DNA from: Desmodesmus armatus
Taxonomy: Eukaryota > Chlorophyta > Chlorophyceae > Sphaeropleales > Scenedesmaceae
NCBI GenBank assembly: GCA_007449985.2
Contig: VIIQ02000592.1
Location: forward strand, 976,493 to 1,040,492
Length of the DNA stretch: 64,000 bases
Direction: 5' to 3'
Below are positions 47,501 to 58,390 of the stretch, in pieces. A program made the translations under genes and the position numbers. Every line of letters starts with the position of its first letter. The first letter of the stretch is position 1. The notes under the pieces are model-generated. The model did no database searches. It had not been told where the DNA came from and saw only the letters and a list, made by a program, of their open reading frames with translations.

Positions 47501-48697
47501 AGACTGCCCTCCAGGCAGCCGGGCGTGGCGGTGTGCCCGAGCTGCCCCCACGCTGTCCTCAATTATGCCCTGTCACTGGCCTGCGCCACCATCTCAGCAT
47601 GCCTGCACTTGTTGCCTTCACTGTCGCAGACTGCCATCCAGGCTGCGAAGCGTGGCGGTGTGCCGGAGCTGCCGCCTGCTGCGCACACCCTGCCCTCGTC
47701 TGACATGCCTGCAGTTCTGTCTCATCGTGACGGTCACAATAAGCCTGTCTCTCCGTCTCGTCATACCCCCCCCCCCCCCCCCGTCTCCATGTACCGCAGA
47801 CTGCCATCCGGGCGGCGGAGCGTGGCGGTGTGCCCGAGCTTCCCCCCAGCGGACCCATGCGCCCCGGCTACACCGCCCCTCCCTACGACATAGAGGTGCG
47901 GCGCGGGCGCTCAGGCGGCCCCATGGAGGCTGTCGAGATGATTGACAGTGAGGCACTGCTGCTGCGGCGAAAGCGGCTTGAGAAGGCGCAGATGGATGCA
48001 GCAGCAGCAGCGGGGGTGGAGGGTGGGGAGGGAGAAGGAGGGGAGGGAGAGGAGCAGCAGGGAGAGCCGGCAGAGCAGCAGCAGCAGCAGCAGCAGGAGG
48101 GTGTTGACCAGCAGGCAGTAGCCAACGGGGGTCAGGGAAGGAATACTGCAGGGGCAGGAGCAGCAGCAGCAGCTGCTGCTGATCATGCCGCCTCTGCAGC
48201 AGCCGCTGGCTTGCCATCTAAGCCGCGCATCCGCATCAAGCAGCACCCTGCAGCAGCAGCAGCAGCAGCAGCAGGGTCTATCCATCACTCAGAAGAATTC
48301 ACAGACAGCCCAGCATCAGCCACTGCACGGCCCCGCCGCCGTGCTGCTGCTGGTGTGTCAGCAGCCGTTGCTGCTGCTGCTGCTGCCGAGGGTGGGGTGA
48401 GGACGCATTCTATGGCACTGCTGCCTTTATGGAGGAAGAGCTACATCCATCCCACCATCAGCATGTTGCTGATTTGCACACTGCCAGCCGCCACTTTCAC
48501 GAAGCAGCAGCAGCAGCAGCAGCGGGGGCAGGAGCAGCAGTGGCGGGAGCGGGAGCGTCAGGCAGGCAGAGGCTACAGGGTGGTGGGGGGCAGAGACGCA
48601 GCAAGGCAGCGGCGGCTGCAGCAAACCAGCACCATCAGCAGCAGCAGCAGCAGCAGCTGGTGCCTGGGGAGCGGCTCTGGGCACAGCAGGGCAGTCT

Positions 48698-48732
<35 letters not shown>

Positions 48733-49060
48733 GTGGAGGTGAAGATTCTGGCGGTCAGGATGGTGGGCTGTATGGCCCCGAGGGTGGGGACAGCCTGCCA
48801 CCCCATGGCCACTTCCACAGTAGCAGCACACACTCCTTCACAGGCCTTGTGGAGCAGCAGCAGCAGCAGCAGCTGGCAATGCAGCAGCAGCAGCAGCAGC
48901 AGGCGTTGGAGGCCACCCAGCTGGATTATAGACGGCAGCGGCTGCAGCAGCAGCAACAAGTGCAGCAGCTGCAGCGAGTGTTGGAGGCCTCGGCACTGGA
49001 GACCAGGCGGCACGAGCAGCAGTACACTATGCAGGTTTCCCAGCTGGACGACAGGCAGCA

Positions 49061-49092
<32 letters not shown>

Positions 49093-49880
49093 CACAGCGG
49101 GAGCAGTACGGTTGGCCAACGCAGGGAGCAGCAGGGTCGGACCCAACGCCGGCGGATCTGTTTGCTGCTGCTGCAGCTGGTGTCGGTGGCAGCAGTGGTG
49201 GTGGCGGCTACCAACAGCAGCAGCAGTGGCAGCAGCCTCAGACCGCACAGTTGCCGCCACAGCAGCAGCAATGGCCAGCCGCCGCACCCCAGCAGCAGCA
49301 GCAGCAGTGGCAGCAGCCGAGTCGTGACTGGGATCTTGCAGCAGGGGTGCAGCAGTGGCAGCCAGGCCTTCAGGCGGCAAGGGGACAGCAGCCTGCTGCT
49401 GCTGCTGCTGCTGCTGCTGGGGCAAGGCGGCCTGCAGCTATGTTTGAGGATGTGTCAGGAGATCCCACTGTGCTTGCAGTGCTGGCAGCTGCACAGGGAC
49501 ACATCCAACAGGCAGAAGCATCAGCAGCAGCAGCAGCAGCAGCGGCGGCGGCACTGCAGCAGCAGCAGCCAAGCATGGTAGGGGCGCCACCCCCCCTACC
49601 ATCCGGTCAGGCAGCGGCTGGGTATGGAGGCTTCGCCGGCCAGGCGGGAATGCAGTCAGCATCAGCCCAACCTGCTGGTGCCGTTGGTGGTGAGGGTGCA
49701 GCCAGCCGCTTTGGTGTTGCTGGGGGCGGGTTTGCTGCTGGTGGTGGTGGTGGTGGCGGTGGTGGGAGTACGTACGGGCTTGATGCAGAGACGTTGGCAG
49801 CAGCAGCTGTTGCAGCACTGGAGGCAGCAGCAGCAGGTCTGCCAGCCGCAGCAGCGGACTGGACGGGAGCTGCACGCTGA
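41583..49880 (+). CDS. DDT/WHIM-domain chromatin-remodelling accessory protein (DDR4/RSF1-like)
   Basis: DDT proteins are ISWI partner subunits in nucleosome spacing. Nine exons join in phase: 41583-41862, 42113-42295, 42704-42905, 43094-43234, 43906-44277, 44579-46148, 46387-46518, 47800-48391, 48505-49880, about 1,615 residues. Exons two and three encode the DDT fold (WELAAVYEFMSTF, FTQLYPLHDLEEAI, ILAQLHVDLLRGI). Exon four continues with LTLKALADMRCDREDMRGLV. Exon five has the WHIM-type motif RTPLGQDADGNSYHWYDMP and GSRLYMEG. Exon seven carries RKVVRYDFDDYDRHMR. The rest is Ala/Gln/Lys-rich and probably disordered, with basic nuclear-localisation-like runs (KKSHKKKQRPRG). The last join (48391/48505) is the weakest: a GTGGGG donor and a gaag acceptor were chosen to keep the Ala/Gln frame. 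Several introns contain copies of neighbouring exon edges. ATG 41583 is followed by a second ATG; the GTG at 41571 is not needed. Confidence 0.82.
42560..42605 (+). repeat. Copy of the 5' edge of DDT-gene exon three
   Basis: An acceptor (tttctgcag) followed by ACATCCTTACCCAG, reading DILTQLHVD, mirrors the real exon start at 42704 (ILAQLHVDLL). The copies are 144 bases apart and in frame, but this one runs into TAA near 42637. It is an upstream pseudo-exon. Confidence 0.75.
43426..43497 (+). other. Possible in-frame cassette exon 4b of the DDT gene
   Basis: A 72-base segment with a pyrimidine-rich acceptor (ctttttccataaacag) and a GTAGGG donor. Its last 32 bases match the end of exon four (gggaggcagcggcaccaac, then acgccaccaag). 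It enters and leaves in phase 2, so inclusion would add 24 residues (ending EGGSGTNTPP) without a stop. It is either a real alternative exon or a neutral duplicate. Confidence 0.55.
43693..43800 (+). repeat. In-frame upstream copy of DDT-gene exon five start
   Basis: Acceptor ttccag, then a segment reading KRSARGCPPPPPALTPADM and RTPLGQDADGNSYH. It is almost the same as the true exon at 43906, exactly 213 bases (71 codons) downstream. No stop lies between them, so using the upstream acceptor gives a longer exon with the motif twice. The first copy ends in CLSRTP where the second has WYDMPYD. Confidence 0.8.
47268..47700 (+). repeat. Four upstream copies of the 5' edge of DDT-gene exon eight
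   Basis: The real exon starts at 47800 (cgcag, then ACTGCCATCC, reading TAIRAAERGGVPELPP). Copies start at 47630 (TAIQAAKRGGVPELPP), 47503 (TALQAAGRGGVPELPP), 47422 (TAIQAP, then diverged) and 47268 (TAFWAGRSW; the AG has decayed to GG). Three retain a pyrimidine-rich tract and AG. Intervals are 154, 81, 127 and 170 bases, so this is not a simple satellite. Confidence 0.85.
48690..49090 (+). repeat. CAG tracts in the DDT-gene last exon
   Basis: Several uninterrupted CAG runs (about 48700-48730, 48855-48870, 48882-48901, 49055-49090) encode polyglutamine. The other frames read poly-Ser and poly-Ala without stops, so long false ORFs overlap here on both strands. Confidence 0.85.
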
Positions 49881-50860
49881 ACAGGCACGCTGTGCACACG
49901 CATATCAGCATCGCGGACCATCAGTAGCAGCAGCAGCGGCAGCAGCGTGAGGTGTAGCAGGCCACTCAGCTAGGCTGGGCAGCAGCAGCTGCAGCTGCGA
50001 CATTGCAGCTCGGTGACACTCAGGATTCCTTTCACAGGCAGAGGGGGGGGGGGGGCTCAGGGACACTGTGTCCCAGCATCGCCCAGAGACGCAGCGAGGC
50101 AGCCACGGCGGCAGTAAACCACCACCAGCAGCAGCAGCAGCAGTTGCGTAGGGGCTGCAAGTGTCTGGTGCTGTGTGCTAGCGGGAGGTGCAGTCTGATT
50201 GCTGTGTACTAGTGGCTGCACCCTGCATGGCTTGTTGTGTGTGTGTGGACATGACTTGCACCTGTCAGATACATTGCCATCATGTCAACCGGGTTTGTGT
50301 TGGCAGCTTGGGACCACCCCGACTGGGTTATGCTGCTCCCTGCTGAGTGGGGGCCGGTCCGGCTTAAGTGTTGCACCTGCTGTAGTGTTATCCGGGCTGC
50401 AGTGCCAGTGCTGGTCACCTCACCGGATGCAGCAAGGGGCGCTTCTTGTTTGACCCGGAGGTCATTTGACTGCTAGTTTGTTTGTTTGACCAGGAGCAGA
50501 TTACGGCGTTGGCACTGAAGAGCAACACACGTTGTTGGCAGGGTGCATGGGGTAGTGTTTTTTTGGGTTCCGGGTAACACTGCTCTTGCTGCAGAGCACT
50601 ACTCCTGAACCGGAGACGTCCTGACAGGGCTGCTGTGTGACACTGTTCTTGCCGGCTGGCCATGCAACCCTGCATGGGGCTTTCACAGTGTGTGCTGGAG
50701 TCAAGCAGATGCAATCCTTCTGACAGTCAGAGGTTGCAATTATACAATACAATTGTATCGCAAGGGTGTCCAAGTACGAGTGTCTGTGGATCATTTCGGG
50801 AGACTGCAGTGGCTACAGGCATGGGGCCGAAGGCTCCCTGTTACACTATGCAGCTGCTGC
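49881..50860. other. Convergent intergenic region
   Basis: This lies between the ends of the DDT gene (+) and glyoxalase I (-). No supported gene. A minus-strand TGTAA at 50841-50845 lies 16 bases beyond the glyoxalase stop and may be its poly(A) signal. Confidence 0.4.
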
Positions 50861-53268
50861 TCATGTTGATGGCTGGTCCTGCCAGTTGGCCAGCGCCCCA
50901 CTGGCCGCAGGGTTTAGGATCTCAATCCAGTAACCGTCTGGGTCCTTGACAAACGCGAGCCCCTTCATCTTGCCATCATCCGGCCGCTTCACAAACTCAA
51001 CACCCAGCCTGCAGAGCGATGGCAAGAGTGCAGGACAGCAAAAGGGCACACAGTCCCAACCTTGTTACTTGCCAGCTAGCCGAGGACTGTCAGGGGCCAT
51101 AGGGTCTATCACTTATCGTACCGGTACCCTAGCCTCTCAGGCCGGGTCCGTGGGCAATTGCATTCAGAACCCCCCGCCAAGCCTAGTGTCAATGTCAGTT
51201 GCACCTCCTAGCATCTCTATCCGGTCCGGGGACCTCTGATAGCTACACCCCCAGGCTGCAAGCCACACAGCAGCCAACAGCCTGCCCACAAGAGTACCCC
51301 CCCACCCCCCCCACCCCGCGCCCCGCCCGACTTACTCCTCAAAGCGTTTGCATGCTGCGTACACGTCAGGCACTGCTAGGCCGATGTGTCCAAAGCCCTT
51401 TGGCTCTGTGTTGCCACTAGCATAGCCCTTGAAGTCAGGGTCAGACTCAGTGCCCCAGTTGTGCGTCAGCTGCACAGGCGGGGGCAGAGGTGGGGAGGTG
51501 GTGGGGTTGGGCGGATGGGGCGTGGTGGATGGGGGGGTGGGGGAGGGGGAAGGGACGGAGCCACCAATGCAGGCAGGTAAGTTGAGTTCTGGATGGATGT
51601 GCTAGCTACACGATGAAAAGGAAGAACATTAGCTGTTTGGCAATGCGACTGGCCCAAATGCAGCATATGCCGTGCCAGTAGCAATGCTGCATGTATTTGC
51701 GGCGGGGGGGGGGGGGGGCATTGGGGGCGTATCATTGTGAGCAACCAGGATGGGAGCTTTCCAGGCAGCATGACTGGGTGTGTGGGGCCACAACAAGGGG
51801 CCAGCAGACTCTGCTGTGCAGCGTATGTGCTAGCCTTTCACTCAGTGTGTCAGGACACTTGTGGCGCTTCTCACAGTGAAGCGCCACAAGTATCAGCTCA
51901 CCCCCCTTCCTGACGCTGCCTTGAACATGAGGTACAAAAAGCTGGCACCCCTCGTCTCACCTCTAGGATTGCTGGGCGTCCAAACATCCACTTGGCCTGC
52001 AGCACAACCACACACACAGCACACGTACATGGCTGTAGCTATGAAACTCAAAGACACCAAAATCATACATCAAGTTGAGTCACACCATGAATGCGTCTGT
52101 ACTCTCATCCTTCAGGTGATGGGGGACAGATGTGATGTACATGACACTGAGCTTGATTCACACTAATGCATGCACATGTGCAGTGCTGTGACAGCTAGCA
52201 CTAGGTTCTGCTCCCACCCCTCACCCTCTCTGCTGGGTCTGCTGGAATGTCCTCCACCTTTTCATAGCCCAGGAAGAAGAGGCTGAAGGACATGGAGGGG
52301 AAGTCAAGCTTGGCTAGCAGGGTCATGCCCAACACACGAGTGTAGAAATCGAGGGAGGGCTGGGGGTCCTTTATGCGCAGCATGGTCTGCTGGAAAATGA
52401 AGTCCTGGGGGAGAGAAAGGGGGGGGGGGTGAGGAAGGGTGGGGGAGGGGTGCGTGTGAGGCAGCACGAGCACAGGAGGAAAGAGAGTGAGAGTGTTGGG
52501 TGGAGACACAATCTGGGACAGTAGGTCGAGGTGAACATGAGGTGGTGAGTGGGTGTGTGTGTGTGGGGGGGGGGGGGGGGGACTTGCCTCCGTTGCATAC
52601 AGGCACATCCTGAAGGGAGCTTGGCGAAGTGGGTGCTCTACTGTCTGCAACTTTGGGTGTTTGACCAAGCAGTCATTTGGAACAATACGTGCAGGTTGGC
52701 GATGGGCAGTGCCAAGCACGTGCATTGCTTATGTTCCAGGCGCATTCCCCCCGTCTGCTTGTCACAACCTGCCGGGGCCAAAGGGTTCTGCTGCACACTC
52801 CAAATGCATGCACTAACAGCTGCAAGCATGTTGAGCGCACCTTTGTTGCTGGGTCGGGGTTTGCGCAGACACCCGGTGTGGCCTGAAGCTCCTGCACTGT
52901 TGCCATGGCTGACACACTGCGCTGCTGCTGTGGGCGGTGACAATGCAAGGAGGGCTGATGGCCAGCTGTGCTTACTGGAGTCCTGGACACACCTGCAGAT
53001 ACCATTGAACAGTTGTTGGGTTAGGTGCAGTACCTTGCATAGGCTTGTGAGGCAGCATCATGCTGCATTTTGCCCGTGGCACCCGTGGCACAACATCTGG
53101 AGATCAGTGCAGCTGCATGTCCAACCCGGTGTAGGCATGAGCGAGGCCAAAAAAAAAAACAATAGGTTATGTGCAATGCCTATGCTACTTACGGACGCGC
53201 CTGTTGCAGAGACCAGCTGCAGGGGTGTTCAGGCCAGGTGTGGATGTGTGCTGCTGCAGTGACAGCAT
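50861..53268 (-). CDS. GLO1: Lactoylglutathione lyase (glyoxalase I)
   Basis: Converts the hemithioacetal of methylglyoxal and glutathione to S-lactoylglutathione. Six exons join in phase on the minus strand: 53268-53193, 52992-52841, 52404-52225, 51996-51961, 51469-51336, 51008-50861, 241 residues. The core closely follows the human-type single-domain enzyme: [76 protein letters not shown]. All four metal ligands are present: the Gln of FQQTML, the Glu of LELTHNW, the His of FGHIG and the Glu of YWIEIL. About 75 residues precede PATKDF, including a Ser/Thr/Arg-rich start ([14 protein letters not shown]), which suggests an organellar presequence. A downstream in-frame ATG at 52906 (MATVQELQ) would give a cytosolic form without it. 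The 36-base exon 51996-51961 is easily missed. Confidence 0.93.
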
Positions 53269-53508
53269 CCCCTTGCGTTGCTGATGTCGGGGACGTGAAG
53301 GTGTGACCAATCGATGCTGTGATGAAATCAATGCGCCTGTCAAACTGATTGTTGTCTATGTCGTAGCCGGTGTTGAGGGGCTGACTGTTACTGCAGTACC
53401 GGTGTCTTGCTGGCAAGGCATGAAGCAACACCGAAACTTTGTAGCACCATTGCTTGGTAACGTTACGATGTGCGAATGAGCCGTGAGTGATGAAGTGGCC
53501 ATCCATGA
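53269..53508. promoter_or_regulatory. Short divergent promoter between glyoxalase I and starch synthase
   Basis: Only about 240 bases separate the two start codons on opposite strands. The region must serve both genes if the first exons are right. No specific motif was recognised. Confidence 0.5.
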
Positions 53509-56212
53509 ATGTCTCTGTCCCGTTCTCCCAGCACTCAACAAAGGAACATACGCTTTGACGCGAGAATCAAATGGAGTTTTAGTGCTCGAGTGAGCTCGCG
53601 TGCATGGGCCCAGAGGCTTGTCGTCAGCGCCCACCAAAGGCCCTTGCAGGTGAGCAGCATTGTGGAGCAGTGTCCCGGCATTGTTGTGTGCTGTGCAGAC
53701 TGACAACGTGAAATTAGATACGTTACAATCATTATGCACTGCTTTGACACCAAATCCAAGGCATGCTTGCAGCTTATGTGCCCCCTGGCTGTTTCTACTG
53801 CTTCTGCTGTAGCAACCGGCCAGCAAAGCATGTGCAGGATTATGCTGGGTAGGCGGTAATATGGTGTGAATGTTGCTGTAGGTTGTGTTTGTGACTACAG
53901 AGGTTGCACCATGGTCCAAATCAGGAGGCCTCGGGGATGTGATGGCTGCACTGCCAGCAGCGCTGGCAGCCAAGTAAGTGCCGCTGCTGTCCATGCATGC
54001 ATGCAGTCCTGCATGGCTCAGCACACACAGTGCAATTCTTCTAAGGCGCTGGATCTCACTAGGCCACATCATGCCCAATGCATCTGCACGAGATGGAACT
54101 ACTGCATGCCATGCAGAAGCAGCCCTTCTGTTAGGACAATGTCCATCCTGCAAGTCCAGCACTGGACATCGCTGGTGTACTCCTCTCAGACACAGTCAGA
54201 CACGAGCACTATACACTATGCCTCTATGCTGTGCCCCTCAGGCAACACCAGGGGTGCTCTTGCTGTCTGTATCAATGGTCGCTTTTTGGTGTCCTGCCGG
54301 TGCTTTGTTTACCACTGCAGAGGCCATCGTGTGATGACTGTATCGCCACGCTACAGCAATTACACAGATGTGCGGGACACAGGCGTGCAGCTGCCGGTTC
54401 AGCTGCCGCTGGACGTCCAACAGCACCTGCAGCAGCAGCGGCAGCAGCTCGAGCAGCAGCTCCTGCTGCAGCAGCAGCAGGCGGCAGCGCCGCCGCAGGA
54501 CCAGCAGCAGCCGCATGCGCAGGCGTCTACTGCTTCAGCAGACGAAGTGGCAGCTGCAGCAGCTGTCTATCAGCGCAGTGAGGCAGGCGACGCTGCTGCA
54601 GCAGGCAGCAGCGCAGCAGCAGCAGCAGCGGGGCTGGATTTGCTGGACATGAGCCATGCACGCTACTACATGAGCTGCAGCGCGGGGGTCGACAGGGTGT
54701 TTGTCGACCATCCGTTATATAACGCGGCTGCCGACAGCAGCAGCGGGCAGGCAGTGCCCTGGCCCTCGGGTGTGCTGAGCACCTACTGCCACCCCCCTGG
54801 CAGCATGGCAGCAGCATGGCATGCCCCTGACCTAGCAGCAGCAGCAAGTGTGTTGTGTCAGGCAGCCCTGGCAGCACCTGTGCTGCTGTGGGGCCTAGGG
54901 GACAAGCTGGAGCAGCAGCAAGAGCAGCAGCAGCAGCAGCAGAAGCAGCTGCAGCAAGAGTGGGCAATGCTGCTGCAGCTGCTGGGCTTGGAGAATGAAC
55001 AGATGCAGTCGCTCGATCCGTTTGACAGCTGTACCTCGTCTGATCTGGACTTCAGTAGCAGTAGCAGCAGCAGCAGTGGTGTAGCGGCGCTGCTGGCGGC
55101 AGCAGCGCGGCAGCGTGAGGGTCGGCTGGCTGCCGAGATGCAGCACCCGCAGCAGGTGGTATCAGGGGTGGTGCAGCCAGTGCTGCTGGGGACGGGAGGC
55201 AGCGAGGTGGACCGGCGCTGGGCCGTGTGTGACCTGCTGCTGGCGCCACAGCATCACAAGCTGGCCCAGCAGCAGCAGCAGCAGCAGTCGGGGCCGGTGA
55301 TCTTTATCGGCAATGACTGGCCCTGTGGGGTACTGCCGCTGTGGTTAGAGGCTTACCGGGAAGAAGCTGCTGCTGCTGCAGTCAGCAGCAGCAGCAGCAG
55401 TAGCAGCAGCAGCGCGCAGCAATGGCAGCCAGGGCAGCAGGGAGATGAGCAGGGGGTGCTGCAGCAGCAGGAGATGGCTGCCGCGGGGGGTTGGGAGGTG
55501 CTGCCATTGCAGCTGGGAGTGACGAGCCTGTCATTCAGCAGCAGCAGCGGCTGCAGCAGCAGCAAGGCAGTGTGGGCGAGGAAGAGCTGCAGCCGTATGC
55601 AGACTGGCTGCAGCAGCAGCAGCAGCCGGAGCTGACTGAAGCAGCAGCAGCAGCAGGAGCAGTACAGCAGGGCTCGCTGTTGGCCTTACAGGAACTGGTG
55701 TTGCCCGGGCAACCCTCGGGGCAGGCCAGGGATCAAGCAGCAGCAGCAGCAGCTGCTGCCGCAGTGTATGCTCGTGGAGGTATGGACCCTCCTGCGGCAG
55801 CTGCTGACATGCAGCAGCAAGCAGCAGGCCAGCTGGAGCAGCAGCAGCAGGAGCAGCCTGCTGCCGATACACACCAGCCCCACACCAGCAGCAGCAGCAG
55901 TGCTGCATTGCTGGCAGACGAGGCTTCTGCAGATGCCTGGCTAGCAGCAGCCGGTTACACCCCCAGCTCGGTGCACGACCAGCAGCTCACTGCTGCCGTG
56001 TCAGCCGCCATTGCTGCCGGGCGGGTGCCGGCAGAACGGCTGCCAGGTCTGCTGGCCGGCCAGTCTCAGCTGCAGCTGCTGCTAGCGCAGGAGGAACTCC
56101 TGGGGTTGGCTATTGAACGGCTGAAGCTGTCAGCCGTCAATGTAAACCAGCTACTGCAGCAGCAGCAGCCGCAGCCGCCGCAGGGTGAGGATGGTGGTGA
56201 AGCGGGGTCACC

Positions 56213-56250
<38 letters not shown>

Positions 56251-56577
56251 GCGGGGACAGGGAGGGTATACCACACCAGCGGCAGCTCGTGCTGCTGCAG
56301 CAGCTGCTGGGTCGGCAGCTGGGTGACGCCCGTGTGGTGTTTGCCATTCACAACTACGGTTATCAAGGCATCTTCAAGGGCCGGCACAACTTTGATCGGC
56401 TGGGGCTGCCGGGTCGAATGCTGTCTGCATTTGTGTCACCCCTGGCGCGCGCAGCGGCAAAAGCAGCGGCCTCTGCTGGTGCTGCTACTGGTGCTGCTGT
56501 GTCGGCGGTCAGTAGCCAGCTGGCAGCACTGGCAGGAGTGCTGCAGCACCTAAAGGCACCTGGTGACAATGAAGGTG

Positions 56578-56609
<32 letters not shown>

Positions 56610-58390
56610 GGTAGGGATAGCACTGGCAGCAGTAGCAGCAGTGTTGAGGCTGCAGCAGGGCCTGGGCTGGGTCTGTTTTCCAGTCTGCAGGCTATGTTGC
56701 GGCAGGACTCACTGGATGCTACAGCAGCAGCATTGGTACAGGCAGAGGCTGGGGCCCTACAGGAGCAGCAGCAGCAGCAGGGTGGAGCTGAAGCAGCAGC
56801 AGTGGGGCAGGATGGCAGCAGAAGCGGCAGCAGGAGCAGCAGCCCCGGGTCTTTGGATGATGCGGAGCTGCTAGAAGGCTTGCATGACGTCTTGGCAGCA
56901 GCAGCTACACAAACCGGCTGGGAGCCCCCTCAGGAGAACCGACACCCCCAGGATCACTACACCCAGCAGCAGCAGTGGGGGTCACCCGACAGCAGCGGCG
57001 ATCAGTCGCCAGGATCCCCACGCCCGCCATCGCCGGGCAGCTCTTCCTTCGATGAGGACTATCCAGGATCTGCTGCTGCTGCTGCTGCTGCTGCTGGTGT
57101 GGATCCTGATACCGCTCTTCTAGAGGTGAACTGGCTGCGTGCTGGGCTGCAACGCAGTGACCTGTTGGTTACTGTGAGTGAGGGGTATGCACAGGAGCTT
57201 TACAGGGAGAGGACCCCTCAGGCCCAGCCAACCCCGAGCTCCAGGCACTCCTCGCCAGCAAGGGGCTGTCAGCAGTGCTGAACGGGGTGGACACCAGCTT
57301 CTGGGACCCCTCGAAGGACCCCCTGCTGCCCTCGGCGGTGCGGTTCGATGTCAGCAGTGCGGGGGCTGGGAAGGCAGCGGCGAAGCGGCTGCTGCAGCAG
57401 CGGCTCGGGCTGGATGTGGATGCCTCGGCGCCGCTGTTTGTGTTTGTGGGGCGGCTGAGTCAGCAGAAGGGCGTGGATGTTATGCTGGCGGCGCTGCCCC
57501 AGCTGATGCGGCAGCGGCAGGCAGCTGCTGGGCGGTCGCAGTGGGCGCAGAAGCTGCAGCAGCAGGGCGCTGCAGCGTCCGGCGGCTCGGGTCCTGCTGC
57601 TGCTGCTGCTGCAGCGGCTACTGCCACGGATGCTGCAAGCAGTGCTGCTGCTAGCAGCACCAGCAGCAGCAGTCAAGGGGCCGGTGCAGTGCAGGAGGCA
57701 GCAGGGCGCCTGCAGGTGGCGTTGCTGGGCAATGGGGAGCGCTGGATGGAGGAGGTGCTAGGGCAGCTTGATGGACGCTACCCTGGGCGGGCAGTAGGTG
57801 TCCCTGCCTTCAACGAACCCCTCGCACACCTCATGCTAGCAGCAGCAGACTTCCTCCTGGTGCCCTCGCGGTTTGAACCCTGCGGTTTGGTGGCGCTCGC
57901 TGGGCTTCGGTACGGTGCTATACCCTTGGGGACAGCGACCGGCGGCCTCGGGGATGTGGTTACTCCCGAGGTGGGGTACAGGCTGCTAAACCCTGGGCCG
58001 GAGGGCGATACTGCGTCTTTCAGGAAGGCTGTAGCGTCGCTGGTGGGTGCGGTACAGGAGGCGGCTGGGGAGTATGGCAGCGCGGCGTTTGAGGCCCGGA
58101 GAGCTGCTGCCATGGCAGTGGATGTGTCGTGGCAGCAGCCGTGCTCAGCCTGGGAGACACTGTTGCTGCAGCTGTCGGACGGCACTGCTGGTGGTGGCGG
58201 CAGTGTTGATGGTCCTGGTGCTGCTGCTGCTGCAGTGCTGCCGGTGCAGCCGCTGCAGATGGGCAGCTTTGAGGTAGAGGCTCAACAGCCCCAAAGCCCC
58301 AGCTACACCAAGCAGCAGCAGCAGCAGGAGGCCGCGGCAGCTGTGCCGGCTGATGCAGCTGTGACGCTGCCTGTGAGCCGGGTGTGGTGA
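53509..58390 (+). CDS. Granule-bound-type starch synthase (GT5) with large insertions and two frame breaks
   Basis: Transfers glucose from ADP-glucose to alpha-1,4-glucan in the plastid. Exon one (53509-53649) is a Ser/Arg-rich transit-like peptide. It joins in phase to 53882-53973 ([15 protein letters not shown], the ADP-glucose motif) and 54321 onward ([141 protein letters not shown]). The sequence order fits GBSS best. Gln/Ser/Ala-rich insertions, one of about 320 residues and one of about 190, split the N-terminal domain. The frame changes twice, near 55505-55535 and near 57180-57230. Each break needs the same shift (one missing base or an intron of 3n+2). Both could be assembly slips, unseen short introns, or a decaying gene. 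All catalytic motifs on both sides are intact, so I favour a working gene. Confidence 0.85.

Noticed and set aside
47244..47945. 233-codon ORF before DDT exon eight
   Set aside because: It is made of the duplicated exon-start copies and intron; similarity to exon eight explains its length.
47830..49581. 583-codon ORF running through the DDT-gene last intron
   Set aside because: After 48391 this frame becomes Ser/Cys/Trp-rich, typical of an off-frame CAG tract. The overlapping frame with Gln and ordinary residues is the real one.
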